Positions 25,475-34,983 of a stretch of DNA of 64,000 nt are shown piece by piece. The DNA lies in assembly GCF_000230715.2 (NCBI RefSeq), contig NC_019792.1, positions 2,170,001 through 2,234,000 of the forward strand, read 5' to 3'. Below the pieces are notes generated by a model, which saw nothing but the letters and a program-made list of their open reading frames with translations, was not told the origin of the DNA and made no database searches. Both the position numbers and the translations under genes were made by a program. How positions within the stretch are numbered: position 1 is the first letter of the stretch; each line of letters opens with the position of its first letter. Source of the DNA: Natronobacterium gregoryi SP2 (GTDB lineage Archaea > Halobacteriota > Halobacteria > Halobacteriales > Natrialbaceae).

Positions 25475-27895
25475 ATGACAAGCGATCCATCATATCGTGA
25501 AAAGGGACGTGCAGTGTTCCTAGCAGCGATTATGATCGTCTCTGTCTTCGCGATGTCCGCAGCGTTTGCGGGCACCGCGGTGGCAGACGACCCCGAAGAA
25601 GAAACGCTCGAACAGGCATACGACGACCCTGGTCCGGTGTGGGTAGACGGTGACGTCGAAACCGCCTACCTCGGCCAGGAAATCGAGATCGAAGGCGACA
25701 GTCTCGAGGGAGAAAGTTCGGTCATCCTGTACGAAGGCCCAGCCTCCCTCGACGATCCGGACCGAGTAGCCTCGATCCAGATCTACCACGATGAGGATCG
25801 TCACTGGGGCGAGTTCGAAACTGCCGACCTCGAGCCGGACGAAGCCTACCACTTCGCTGCTGGTAGCTCCGAGTTCGACGGCGAAGAGTTCTGGACCGAC
25901 GAAGAAGACCTCGACGTCGAGTTCGACGTCAACACCGTCACCCAGGACGAAGCGGTCGACCTCGAGTTCGACTCTGAACGAGATCTCCAGCATCTCAACG
26001 TCACCAGTGACGACTTCGACGGTGACGAGCTCGACGACATCTTCAGCTACACGGACGGGTGGCAAAACGACTACACTGACGACGTGCTGACGCTCGAGAA
26101 CGTCCCGGCGGACATCGACATCGAGGTCGAGTTCGACGACGTCGATCCCGACGAGTACGAGTTCGAGTTCGAGACGACCGACTCCTTTGCGTGGGACAAC
26201 GCGTCGATCGAAGTCGTCGACGACGACGCATCCGTCGACTTCGCCGACGACATCGGTGGCGAGCGCGGTGACGTGGTCGATATCCCGATCGAACTCGAGC
26301 ACGTCCAGACCGGTGCCGTCCAGATCGGCGACTACGACGACGACAACTTCCAGGCTGCCGCCCAGTTCGACGTGGACGACTACAGCGCTGACGAGATCAC
26401 GCTGCAGTTCGATACGTACGCGCCGAACGAGGGTGAGGACTCCTGGTCCGTCCACCCTGACGACGAAGACGAGTACGACGTCGAGATCCTCGAGGCCGAG
26501 ACGTCGATCAACTTCGACGAAGGCGAGGCACTCGGCGTGCACGACTACGAGATCATCGCTGGCACGTCCTACGACGACGAAGGAGAGCACGCAGCCGTCG
26601 AGGACGACTCCGAGACGGACACGAACTTCTTCAGTGTCTTCGAGCCGGAGCCGGTCAGTGACGTCGACTTCGAGATCGCGCCGGCTGGCACCGACCTCGG
26701 TGACTACGAGGAATACGACGAGGCACACACGACGTCTTCGTCCGACGTCGCCTTCCACGACGAACTCGTCGTTACTCTCGAGGACTTCGGCATGTCCGGT
26801 GCCGTCGACGCTATGAGCGACGACGACGTCGGTGCGATGCTCGAGGATGCAGGTATGAACCTCACTCTCGAGGAGCAAGACCCTGGTCCGAACGTCGACG
26901 CGATCGTCTGGTCGACTGCGTCCGACGACGAGGACGCGGACTACGAGATCGACGTGACTGCGGTTTACACCGATCTCGAGGACTACGACGGTGACCTCGT
27001 TGCGACGATCGACTACGCCGACGCCGAGGCGTTCGACGAAGGTGGCTACGACCTGACACTCGAGGTCACCGAAGACAGCATGTTCGCTGACGACGAGGAC
27101 GAGGAGATGGAGATCGAGAGTTCCTTCGAGGTTCTCGAGCCGGAGCTCGACCTCCACCCGGACAACGACGAAGTGCCGAACAGCGACGACGCTGAAGTGA
27201 CGGGGACGACGACGGTCGCGCCCGGTAGCGAGATCAGTACGAGTGCGTCGTCGGCCGGTAACTTCACCGACGGTGCCGATGCGGTTGTCGACGCGGACGG
27301 GACGTTCACTGCTGTCTACGACTTCAGCGAGTACGAGGCTGGCGTCGACTTCGAACTCGAGGCCGAGCACGACGACCGTTCGGAGTTCGAGGACTACGCT
27401 GACGACCTCGAGGACGACATGGATGCTGTGTTGGTCGACGCTGAGGACCCGTTGATCAACCTCGATGCGACCGCGCCCGGTGAGGTCGAGCCTGGCGAGG
27501 ATGCTGCGCTCGATGTGACTGTTAGTAACGATGGTGGCGCGTCCGACGATGTCGACGTGGTTGTCACGATCGATGGCGAGGAACTCGAGAACGAGACGGT
27601 CACTCTCGATGCTGGTGACGAGTGGAGCGAGAGCTTCGAGTTCGACACCGCCGAGGAAGCGGACATCGATTGGGAGGTCACTGCTGGTGAGGAGGCTGAC
27701 AGTGACACGGTGACTGTCGTGGCACAAGAGGAGCCTGACGACGAGGATGCTGACGACGAGGATGCTGTCGACGATGGCGCTGGTGACGACGACGAGGAGC
27801 CTGCCGATGACGACGAGACGCCTGGCTTCGGTGTTGCCGTTGCTGTCGTCGCTCTGCTGGCTGCAGCCATGCTGGCGCTGCGTCGTCAGGAGTAA
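25475..27895 (+). CDS. S-layer glycoprotein, paralogue 1 (PGF-CTERM)
   Basis: 806 residues, very acidic. The N-terminal signal peptide (AVFLAAIMIVSVFAMSAAFAG) is followed by GPVWVDGDVETAYLGQEIEI, the start of the haloarchaeal S-layer domain. Several N-X-S/T sequons are present (e.g. LNVTSDD, WDNASIE, MNLTLEE, GNFTDGA) as AglB targets. It ends with an Asp/Glu-rich linker, TPGFGVAVAVVALLAAAMLALRR, a PGF-CTERM sorting signal processed by archaeosortase ArtA with lipid anchoring. It should form the cell-surface lattice. A hairpin terminator follows the stop. Confidence 0.9.
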   Translation: MTSDPSYREKGRAVFLAAIMIVSVFAMSAAFAGTAVADDPEEETLEQAYDDPGPVWVDGDVETAYLGQEIEIEGDSLEGESSVILYEGPASLDDPDRVASIQIYHDEDRHWGEFETADLEPDEAYHFAAGSSEFDGEEFWTDEEDLDVEFDVNTVTQDEAVDLEFDSERDLQHLNVTSDDFDGDELDDIFSYTDGWQNDYTDDVLTLENVPADIDIEVEFDDVDPDEYEFEFETTDSFAWDNASIEVVDDDASVDFADDIGGERGDVVDIPIELEHVQTGAVQIGDYDDDNFQAAAQFDVDDYSADEITLQFDTYAPNEGEDSWSVHPDDEDEYDVEILEAETSINFDEGEALGVHDYEIIAGTSYDDEGEHAAVEDDSETDTNFFSVFEPEPVSDVDFEIAPAGTDLGDYEEYDEAHTTSSSDVAFHDELVVTLEDFGMSGAVDAMSDDDVGAMLEDAGMNLTLEEQDPGPNVDAIVWSTASDDEDADYEIDVTAVYTDLEDYDGDLVATIDYADAEAFDEGGYDLTLEVTEDSMFADDEDEEMEIESSFEVLEPELDLHPDNDEVPNSDDAEVTGTTTVAPGSEISTSASSAGNFTDGADAVVDADGTFTAVYDFSEYEAGVDFELEAEHDDRSEFEDYADDLEDDMDAVLVDAEDPLINLDATAPGEVEPGEDAALDVTVSNDGGASDDVDVVVTIDGEELENETVTLDAGDEWSESFEFDTAEEADIDWEVTAGEEADSDTVTVVAQEEPDDEDADDEDAVDDGAGDDDEEPADDDETPGFGVAVAVVALLAAAMLALRRQE

Positions 27896-27899
27896 CTAA

Positions 27900-27941
27900 C
27901 TGAATCACGCGGTTCAGTTTCTGCGGCAGTTCGTATTTTTT
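27900..27941 (+). terminator. hairpin plus T-run after S-layer gene 1
   Basis: CTGAATCACGCGGTTCAG forms a short stem three bases after the stop, and a T-rich run (ATTTTTT) follows within 25 bp. The same arrangement follows the second S-layer gene. Confidence 0.6.
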
Positions 27942-28197
27942 CGACGCTGGTCACGCTCGGGAGCGGCTGCTGGCGGTCGCAATCGGCGGTCGTAATCAGT
28001 TGTTGTCGACTGGTGATCCAGGTATTGACTCGAGGATCGCCCTGACGTGTTTGTGACGTGATATCACTGGTCGTTGGTAATCCGGGGGTTTTGACCAGAT
28101 CCCAAAACCGGCGCTTTGTCGTCTGAAAGGCCGAGTAATCGCTAATTACGCTTGGGAAAACGTATGTTGAAATCGTACCGATCGCTGATGTATCAGA

Positions 28198-28357
28198 CAG
28201 AAAGCTTATTACGGGGTAGGGTCTTGCTTCGGATACCCCTACCCGGAAGGCTGTGTCGGCTTGCGACGATGTGCGGGTCGTGCCGATAACGGTCGCTTCC
28301 GATCTGATCGCGCGATAACCAACCTAAGCGAACGAAACTACAACACAAACACAACAC
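28198..28357 (+). promoter_or_regulatory. S-layer gene 2 promoter and long conserved 5' leader
   Basis: The core CAGAAAGCTTATTA is identical to that of S-layer gene 1. The leader of about 120 nt has TACCCCTACCCGGAAGGC and GCGAACGAAACTACAACA in the same order. A self-complementary stretch (GGGGTAGGG ... CCCCTACCC) could form a hairpin near the 5' end. Confidence 0.6.
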
Positions 28358-31303
28358 ATGACAAGCGAACCTTCATATCGTGAAAAGGGACGCGCAGTGT
28401 TCCTGGCAGCGATTATGATCGTCTCTGTCTTCGGGATGTCCGCAGCGTTTGCGGGCACCGCGGCGGCATACGATGGTGATTTCGATGATGACGATGCCTT
28501 CGAAATCACTATCGAAGACGACACGATTGACGCAGATGAAGAGGTAACGACCACGGTTACAGTTGATGTTCTCGATCACGGGGATGTTGACGAGGGTGAA
28601 GTCGAAGAAATCGACATCAACAACCCATCTGAGGGTGACGATGCCGGCGTTCAGAGCCCCGACTTCGATGCTGGGACTGAAGAGCTCGACGTAACTCTCA
28701 ACCCCGATGGTGACGAGAGTAACTTCGACCTTACTGTCACCGTTGCCGCTGAGGACGATGGCGATCACGATGAAGACTTTGTAGAAGAACTGCCGATCAC
28801 CGTCGAAGAACCTGACACAGTCGACGACACGCAGGAATACGACGATGACGGTCCTGTCTGGGTCGATGGCGAGGACGGCCCCGTCTACATCGGACAGGAA
28901 GTCACGATCGTGTCCGAAGAATTCGCAGAGCAGACTAATGGCGACACTGCAGACGACGTCAGTGCTGTCATCCTCTACGAAGGTCCGGAAAGCCTTGACG
29001 AGGATGACCGAACTCACGTGACGTCGATCGAAATTCAGGACGACGACGACTATAAGCACCCATACGGTGAGTTCGAAACCGACGACCTCGAGCCAGGCGA
29101 AGCCTACCACTTCCACATCGGCGGCGAAGGTCACTACGCCTTCGACGGTGAGGAGTTCTGGACTGACGAGGAAGACCTCGATGCTGATTTCGGCGTCAAC
29201 ACTGTCCCACAGGATGACACTGCCGAAATCGAGTTCGAGAGCGAACGTGACGACATGTTCCTCAACGTCACCAGCGAAGACGTCGACGGTGACGACCTCG
29301 AGGACTACGTCGAGAGCACGTCCGACATCGACGAGTACGAAGCCTACACTGACGATGTCCTGACGCTCGAGGGCGTCGACGACGGTGCCGAACTCGAGAT
29401 CGACTTCGATGAGTTCGACACTGGTACCTACGAGTTCGAGTTCGAATCCACCGACTCGTTCGCGTGGGATAACGCGACGGTCGAAGTCACCGATGAAGAC
29501 ACCGGTGTCTACTTCGCCGACGATCCGATGGGCGAACAGGGTGACATGATCGAGATCGTGCTCGAACCCGAGCACACCGAAGAAGGTGCTGTTCAGGTCG
29601 GTAACTGGGAGGACGACTACTACCAGTCCACTGTCGAATTCGAAATCGACACTGCCGACGCTGACGAAATCGTGCTCCTGTTCGACACGGACGACCCAGA
29701 AGATCCCTGGAACGTCCCTGAAGAGTACGAAGACGATTACGATCTCGACACTCCTAACGATGCAACCTTCACCGGTTGGGATACCGACGACGAAGACGTC
29801 CTCGGTGTCTACGACTACGAGATGACCTCCGGCACCTCGTACGAGAGTCTCGACTACGGCGATGATGATGATAACGTGCCGGCGAGCTCGGGAGATGCTC
29901 CGTCCGAGGCGGACGGCGATGGTGACTTCGCTACCGTCGCAGAAGACGACGAAACTGACACGACGTTCCTCCGTGTGACCGAACCCGAAACGATCTCGGA
30001 CGTCACGCTGGAACGAGCGCCACACGACACTGACTTCGACGACGCCGACGACCTCGAGGAAGCCTACGAGGACGACCTCGTCACGGAGGATGACGTCGTC
30101 GCTCACGGTGACGAACTGCTCCTGATCCTCGAAGACTTCGGCATGTCCGGTGCTGTCGACGACGAGAACGACGCCACCGCCATCTTCGAGGACGCCGGCA
30201 TGAACGTCACCATCGAGGAAGAAGACCCTGGTCCAAACCAGGACGCAGCCTGGTGGACGACCTACGAAGTCGCTAAGCATCTCGATGACTACGAAGGAGA
30301 CGACCACTCTGACAACGATGTCGCGCAGCTAGAGACCAGCAACGTCATCCAGGACTTCAACGAGTACGACGGTGACCTCGTGCTCCAGATCGACTACGAA
30401 GATATGGACATGCCTGGTGACCGCTCGGCTGACGACGACGCCGAAGGCCTTGACTTCGGTGAATACGAGATTACCTTCGAGGCAACCGACGACAGCATCT
30501 TCGTCGACGACGACGAGGACGCTATCGAGTTCACGACCGAGTTCGACCTCGAGGAGCCCGAACTCGACCTTCACCCGGACAACGACGAAGTGCCAAACAG
30601 TGACTCGGCTGAAGTGACCGGCACGTCCAACATCGCGCCTGGTGCAGAGATCGGCACTGACGCGGCTTCGGAAGGTAACTTCACCGACTCCGAAGACACG
30701 ATCGTCGACGCCGACGGCACCTTCACCGCTGTCTACGACTTCACCGAGTACGACGCTGCCACGCCGTTCGAACTCGATGCTGAAGCCGACGAAACCACCT
30801 ACGACGACCGCGGTGACGCCGAGGACGACATGGACGCCGTCCTCGTCGCCGCTGAGGACCCACTGATCAACTTCGACGCGGCCGCACCCGGTGATGTCGA
30901 GCCTGGTGACGCTGCCTCGCTCGACGTGACCGTCAGCAACGACGGTGGAGCCTCCGACGATGTCGACGTCACCGTCACGATCGACGGCGACGACGTCACG
31001 GACGAGACCATCACCGTCGACGCAGGTGACGAGTGGAGCGAGAGCTTCGACTTCGACACCGCTGACGAAGCTGACATCGACTGGGACGTCACTGTCGACG
31101 ACGAATCCGACAGTGGCACTCTGACCGTCGCCGAGGAAGAGGACCCTGTCGATGAAGACGAGGACCCCGTCGATGAAGACGAGGACCCTGAAGACGAAGA
31201 GGAAGAACCCGCCGATGACGACGAGACGCCCGGCTTCGGTGTCGCCGTCGCCGTCGTCGCTCTGCTCGCCGCAGCCATGCTCGCGCTGCGCCGACAGAAC
31301 TAA
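28358..31303 (+). CDS. S-layer glycoprotein, paralogue 2 (PGF-CTERM)
   Basis: 981 residues, very acidic. Signal peptide and first ~35 residues are nearly identical to paralogue 1. It then carries an additional ~130-residue beta-rich domain before the shared S-layer domain (GPVWVDGEDGPVYIGQEVTI). Sequons include LNVTSED, WDNATVE, MNVTIEE and GNFTDSE. It ends with a DEDPVDEDEDP repeat and the PGF-CTERM signal TPGFGVAVAVVALLAAAML. The strong similarity at both ends suggests tandem duplication followed by divergence or gene conversion. It could be an alternative or co-assembled lattice protein. Confidence 0.9.
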   Translation: MTSEPSYREKGRAVFLAAIMIVSVFGMSAAFAGTAAAYDGDFDDDDAFEITIEDDTIDADEEVTTTVTVDVLDHGDVDEGEVEEIDINNPSEGDDAGVQSPDFDAGTEELDVTLNPDGDESNFDLTVTVAAEDDGDHDEDFVEELPITVEEPDTVDDTQEYDDDGPVWVDGEDGPVYIGQEVTIVSEEFAEQTNGDTADDVSAVILYEGPESLDEDDRTHVTSIEIQDDDDYKHPYGEFETDDLEPGEAYHFHIGGEGHYAFDGEEFWTDEEDLDADFGVNTVPQDDTAEIEFESERDDMFLNVTSEDVDGDDLEDYVESTSDIDEYEAYTDDVLTLEGVDDGAELEIDFDEFDTGTYEFEFESTDSFAWDNATVEVTDEDTGVYFADDPMGEQGDMIEIVLEPEHTEEGAVQVGNWEDDYYQSTVEFEIDTADADEIVLLFDTDDPEDPWNVPEEYEDDYDLDTPNDATFTGWDTDDEDVLGVYDYEMTSGTSYESLDYGDDDDNVPASSGDAPSEADGDGDFATVAEDDETDTTFLRVTEPETISDVTLERAPHDTDFDDADDLEEAYEDDLVTEDDVVAHGDELLLILEDFGMSGAVDDENDATAIFEDAGMNVTIEEEDPGPNQDAAWWTTYEVAKHLDDYEGDDHSDNDVAQLETSNVIQDFNEYDGDLVLQIDYEDMDMPGDRSADDDAEGLDFGEYEITFEATDDSIFVDDDEDAIEFTTEFDLEEPELDLHPDNDEVPNSDSAEVTGTSNIAPGAEIGTDAASEGNFTDSEDTIVDADGTFTAVYDFTEYDAATPFELDAEADETTYDDRGDAEDDMDAVLVAAEDPLINFDAAAPGDVEPGDAASLDVTVSNDGGASDDVDVTVTIDGDDVTDETITVDAGDEWSESFDFDTADEADIDWDVTVDDESDSGTLTVAEEEDPVDEDEDPVDEDEDPEDEEEEPADDDETPGFGVAVAVVALLAAAMLALRRQN

Positions 31304-31307
31304 CTGA

Positions 31308-31351
31308 CTGAACCAGCCGGTTCAGTTTCCGCCGCAGTTCGCTTTTCTTTC
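31308..31351 (+). terminator. hairpin plus T-rich run after S-layer gene 2
   Basis: CTGAACCAGCCGGTTCAG is a perfect 7-bp stem with a 4-base loop, starting four bases after the stop; GCTTTTCTTT follows about 15 bp later. Confidence 0.65.
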
Positions 31352-31772
31352 ACCGACCGCAACACCCGCTAGCTGCAGCGCTGTTTTTCCGGTCGCACAG
31401 TCGTCGCCACCGTGCTCACGCGAGTCGAAGGCGACGACGCACGCGGCGTCGATCCAGACCTGTCGAATCGTGTTGCAGGCCGTGACAGGCGAGCGCGAGC
31501 GTCGAGTCGGTTTGTGACGGCTGACGCCACTGCTCGCAGGATCGATGTCTCGGTCTGGCTCGTACTCCGCCAAGCGTCGACTGCTGAGTGAACCCAGACG
31601 ACTGCATTCGGTTTCACTCATCCGTTCGGGCTTGCCAACGCACTCGAGGCCGCTCGACGCGGCAGTCGGTCCGACTCTGTCGTTTCCTGTTCCATCGATC
31701 GAACCGACCTCACTGCCGTCTGTCGATTCGCTGTCCTTTCCAACACTCACCAGCTCGGTTTTTACAGTTACG
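31352..31772. other. 421-bp stretch with no convincing gene
   Basis: Open frames on both strands are present but their codon use and composition (many Ser, Arg and Cys, few acidic runs) do not match the surrounding genes. No repeat of the R1 or R2 type was seen here. Confidence 0.5.
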
Positions 31773-31787
31773 TTTATAAAATAATAA
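31773..31787 (+). promoter_or_regulatory. TATA region of the 44-residue protein gene
   Basis: TTTATAAAATAATAA lies 40-54 bp upstream of the ATG at 31827 in an A+T-rich patch, consistent with an archaeal promoter and a short leader. Confidence 0.5.
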
Positions 31788-31826
31788 GGTAAATTTATTG
31801 CTTCTGGAGATAACCATTAGTCTGCA

Positions 31827-31961
31827 ATGTCCGAGACCGACAGCATGGCTGACTACCTCGCACAGCACCCACGACTGATCGGCGCACTGTTTACGATGTT
31901 CGTCCTCCTGAGTCAGACGGGGACGGCCGCAGCCTCGACCGCGTCCCAGGTCGGACCGTAA
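31827..31961 (+). CDS. 44-residue single-span membrane protein (DUF7503-like)
   Basis: The frame reads MSETDSMADYLAQHPRLIGA, then a hydrophobic stretch LFTMFVLLSQ and a small-residue tail ending SQVGP. It resembles the short haloarchaeal family DUF7503. It has its own TATA box, and the stop lies 15 bp from the end of the convergent CHAT-protease gene. A role is unknown; short membrane proteins next to CHAT proteases could be partners or substrates, but that is speculation. Confidence 0.65.
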   Translation: MSETDSMADYLAQHPRLIGALFTMFVLLSQTGTAAASTASQVGP

Positions 31962-31976
31962 AAAACGTCTCGCGGC

Positions 31977-34082
31977 TTACTCGAGTGGCGTCGATCCGAC
32001 GCCGTGATACCACTGCAGTTCTCCGTCGAGTCGAACCGGCGGGTCGTTCCAGATGAAGTACTCCTCGAGAGCCTCGCGGTCGACTCCGGTAAACGCGGTT
32101 CGGTCGGGGCCGAGGTGCCGATCCGCGACGGACGGCAGCGTCGATTCGGTCGTCGTTCCGAGTTTGAACTCTTTTGTCGAGTACGACTGGACAGCAAAGT
32201 CGAACCCGTCTTCGTGGCGCTCGAGGTCGATCAACGCCGGTGCGCCGCCGTCGGATTGGGCGATGTCGGTCGAGCCGTCACCGATGATGAGATACCGATC
32301 GTCCATGTCGGCGTGGTCGCGGGCGATTTCGAGTGCGCCACGGAGCGGGAATCCGCAGTTGAGTAGTTTGGCCATCGTCTCACCGGCTTCGACTGCCTGT
32401 TCGTTGTCCACGTCGACGTGTGTGCCGACGCCGCCGTATGCGCCGTGTCGCGTCAGTGCCAGCCCCTGTTCGTATGAGCGACAGGCGTTTAGAAAGAAGA
32501 CGCTGACGGTGACGGATTCGAGGGTTCGGACGTCGAGTTTGCCGTCGGGACAGCGCAGGCCGTCTTCGGTCGCGTGGCCGATGTAGTGAAAGAAGTCGTA
32601 GTCGCCGTCGGACAGCAACGCGGCGAGCCGATCGGTGTCGACGCCGAACTCCGAGTCGACGTCGAACGGCACTCGCTCCTGGGTGCCGTAGGTGTCGTCG
32701 AGCAGGTCGTGTTCCTCGAGCATCCGGGCGTCGTTACAGACGAGCAGGATGTCGATCGACTCCTTGCGCGACCTGCGATCGAGTTGGTTCCGGTAGGCTT
32801 CGACGGTCGCTTTCGACGCGCCGTAGGGGATCGCGTCCCCGAACCAGGCGTGTTCGACCGACTCGGTGGTGACGTCGGGGTCGACCAGCGCTGTCTCCGC
32901 CGTCCCGGGTGTCGGCGATCGGTCGAGTTGCCGTGATTCGCTGGCAGACCGGACGAGCTGTGAGTCGGCGGGCGTCGCTGGCGAGGGTGCTGGCGTCTCG
33001 CCGAACTCGTCGATCTCGGTCCCGCGAGCCTGACGGATCACGCCGAGTTCGTGCGTGACGAAGGGGACGAGTTCGACGCTGTTCGGTTCGGCCGGGACGT
33101 GAGCCGTCAGTGGCCAGCGTGGGACGTACGGCTCGAGTCGCTCGAAGGGGATCTCGAGGTATCGATCTAGTCGCTCGGGCAGTGACGCGTCGTAGATCGC
33201 CGCGAGGTCGAACGGGAGGTCGTCTTCGAGTGCGTTTCGTTCGTGGAGGTCGGACTGGAAGATGCCTTCCGTTCGGGCGAGACAGTCGAGGAAGAACGTC
33301 CGTTTGAGAAGTTGTGCCATCGCGTCTTCGAACGCCGGCCCTGTTGGTAACGGGCGTTCGAACTGGTCGGTCGTGAGGGCTGGCTCGTCGCCAGTTTGGA
33401 GGTCGGCTCCGAGGAAGAACGCGAGCGGCGCGGCGGCAAAAAGCGCCGCGTACGTGGGTGGGATCGTCAGCGTGACGCCGGTGTCGGGCTGGTCCCGGTC
33501 GATCGCTGCTGGGACCTCGAGTCGCTGCCCGAGTTCGATCAGCGGTGGGTGTCCACGCAGTGTCGGCCAGGTTCGCTCCGGCGAGGTCGTCTTCAGCGCG
33601 GAGGCCGATGCCGAGACCGCGGTCAGCATCGACTCGAGGTCGGGCGGCGTCGTGATCGTCCCTGCCGGTCGATCGTGCAGTGATCTGGCTCCGACGACGA
33701 TCGTCGCGTCCTGCTCGAGGGAGAGGCGAAACGATCTGAGTCGCCGTTCGACTTGTCCGACCGCCTCGACCCCGACGTAGAGTTTGATGGGGCCGGTCAC
33801 GCCGACGAACTGGCGGCGGTCGTCGAGTGGGTCCGTCTCGCCGATTTCGAGGCTCGACTCGGTCACGCCCGCGTCGTCGTGGAGTGTGATGGCGTACGGT
33901 CGATCGAAGACGAGTTCGTCCGTCTCGATCGTACACGTCGTGTCGACGGGAAACGGAAACGCCGTCGGGGACGCTTCCTGGGGTGTGGTGACGGCTCCCG
34001 TTTCGAACCGAAGCCGTCGTTGTTCGATCGAATCGTACACTTCGAGCCCCACGGGGTCCGTCGTTGCCTCGATGTCGATCAT
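31977..34082 (-). CDS. CHAT-domain (caspase-like) protease
   Basis: 701 residues. The C-terminal CHAT domain has the His-Cys dyad: His503 in YIGHATEDG and Cys534 in FFLNACRSYEQG, followed by GGVGTHVDVDNEQAVEAGETMAKLLNCG as in the family. The long N-terminal region (about 400 residues, starting IDIEATTDPVGLEVYD) has no recognised domain and may sense a partner. CHAT proteases cleave partner proteins in signalling or defence. The start at MIDIEA is chosen because longer frames look non-coding. The 44-residue membrane protein gene is convergent. Confidence 0.85.
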   Translation of the reverse strand: MIDIEATTDPVGLEVYDSIEQRRLRFETGAVTTPQEASPTAFPFPVDTTCTIETDELVFDRPYAITLHDDAGVTESSLEIGETDPLDDRRQFVGVTGPIKLYVGVEAVGQVERRLRSFRLSLEQDATIVVGARSLHDRPAGTITTPPDLESMLTAVSASASALKTTSPERTWPTLRGHPPLIELGQRLEVPAAIDRDQPDTGVTLTIPPTYAALFAAAPLAFFLGADLQTGDEPALTTDQFERPLPTGPAFEDAMAQLLKRTFFLDCLARTEGIFQSDLHERNALEDDLPFDLAAIYDASLPERLDRYLEIPFERLEPYVPRWPLTAHVPAEPNSVELVPFVTHELGVIRQARGTEIDEFGETPAPSPATPADSQLVRSASESRQLDRSPTPGTAETALVDPDVTTESVEHAWFGDAIPYGASKATVEAYRNQLDRRSRKESIDILLVCNDARMLEEHDLLDDTYGTQERVPFDVDSEFGVDTDRLAALLSDGDYDFFHYIGHATEDGLRCPDGKLDVRTLESVTVSVFFLNACRSYEQGLALTRHGAYGGVGTHVDVDNEQAVEAGETMAKLLNCGFPLRGALEIARDHADMDDRYLIIGDGSTDIAQSDGGAPALIDLERHEDGFDFAVQSYSTKEFKLGTTTESTLPSVADRHLGPDRTAFTGVDREALEEYFIWNDPPVRLDGELQWYHGVGSTPLE

Positions 34083-34247
34083 TACTCGTAGATAGCAGAC
34101 GTATGAGACGCGACGAGCAAAAGTCCCTGCGGTGCTGTCCCGGCGACAGACTGGCAGACCGGCACGCGCACTCGAGTGGATCGGCCCCGTTCCCGTTCTG
34201 TCGCTTGAATCCGACCGTTTTAGCCTGTGGGTCACTGACGGGCGGAT

Positions 34248-34934
34248 ATGACAGTTACTCCGCCGCTCGTGTTGGACGTCGACGGGACACTCACCCGTCC
34301 GGAGGGGAAGGGAATCGACCCGCGTCTCTTCGATCCGCTGCGGGAGTGGGACGCCCCCGTCGTCGTCGCGACCGGGAAGGCCTTCCCCTACCCCGTTGCA
34401 CTCTGTCACTTCGTTGGTTTGTCTGAGCTGGTCGTCGCCGAGAACGGGGGCGTCGTCTACACCGGCGACGACGTCTTTTTCACCGCCGACCGTGCGGCCG
34501 CCCAGGCCGTCGTCGAGGAGTACCGCGACGCCGGCTACGACCTGGGGTGGGGCACAGAAGACACCGTCAACCGGTGGCGCGAAACCGAAATCGCCGTCGC
34601 CCTCGAGTCGCCCGTCGAACCGCTGCGTGAGATCGCTGCCAGTCGTGGCCTCGAGGTGGTCGACACCGGCTACGCCTACCACGTCAAGGACGCGAACCCG
34701 AACAAGGGGACGGGCGTCGAGCGGATCGCCGACCACGTCGGCTTCGACCCCGAGACGGCTGTCGCCGTCGGCGACTCGGTCAACGATGTCTCCACTTTCG
34801 AACTCGTCGGTCGGAGCTTTGCGGTCGCAAACGCCGACGAGTCAGCCAGGGTGGCCGCAGACGAGGTGCTCGAGGAGTCTCACGCCGACGGGACGCTGTC
34901 GGTGCTCGAGCGGGTTCGTGGCGACACTGGTTGA
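34248..34934 (+). CDS. phosphoglycolate phosphatase (archaeal HAD type)
   Basis: 228 residues. HAD-superfamily subclass IIB: catalytic LVLDVDGTLTRPEG at the N-terminus, VVATGKAF as motif II, and the C-terminal AVGDSVNDVSTFELVG. KDANPNKGTGVERIADH is the archaeal phosphoglycolate-phosphatase pattern with motif III Lys. It would hydrolyse 2-phosphoglycolate in the cytoplasm. Other small phosphorylated substrates are possible. The next gene starts about 50 bp downstream on the same strand. Confidence 0.85.
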   Translation: MTVTPPLVLDVDGTLTRPEGKGIDPRLFDPLREWDAPVVVATGKAFPYPVALCHFVGLSELVVAENGGVVYTGDDVFFTADRAAAQAVVEEYRDAGYDLGWGTEDTVNRWRETEIAVALESPVEPLREIAASRGLEVVDTGYAYHVKDANPNKGTGVERIADHVGFDPETAVAVGDSVNDVSTFELVGRSFAVANADESARVAADEVLEESHADGTLSVLERVRGDTG

Positions 34935-34983
34935 TCGCTCTCTTTCTCAGAACGCTTTTCTTTCGCCCGACGAACCCCTCCGT

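Noticed and set aside
25520-27727. 735-codon open frame on the minus strand opposite S-layer gene 1
   Set aside because: It is a shadow of the GAC/GAG-rich coding strand: the reverse of Asp/Glu codons gives Val/Leu-rich sequence. The plus strand has signal peptide, sequons and PGF-CTERM. The same applies to 28373-30307 opposite S-layer gene 2.
31322-31750. 142-codon minus-strand frame after S-layer gene 2
   Set aside because: Composition (Ser, Arg and Cys-rich) and codon use unlike the neighbours, overlaps the terminator, and no recognisable domain.
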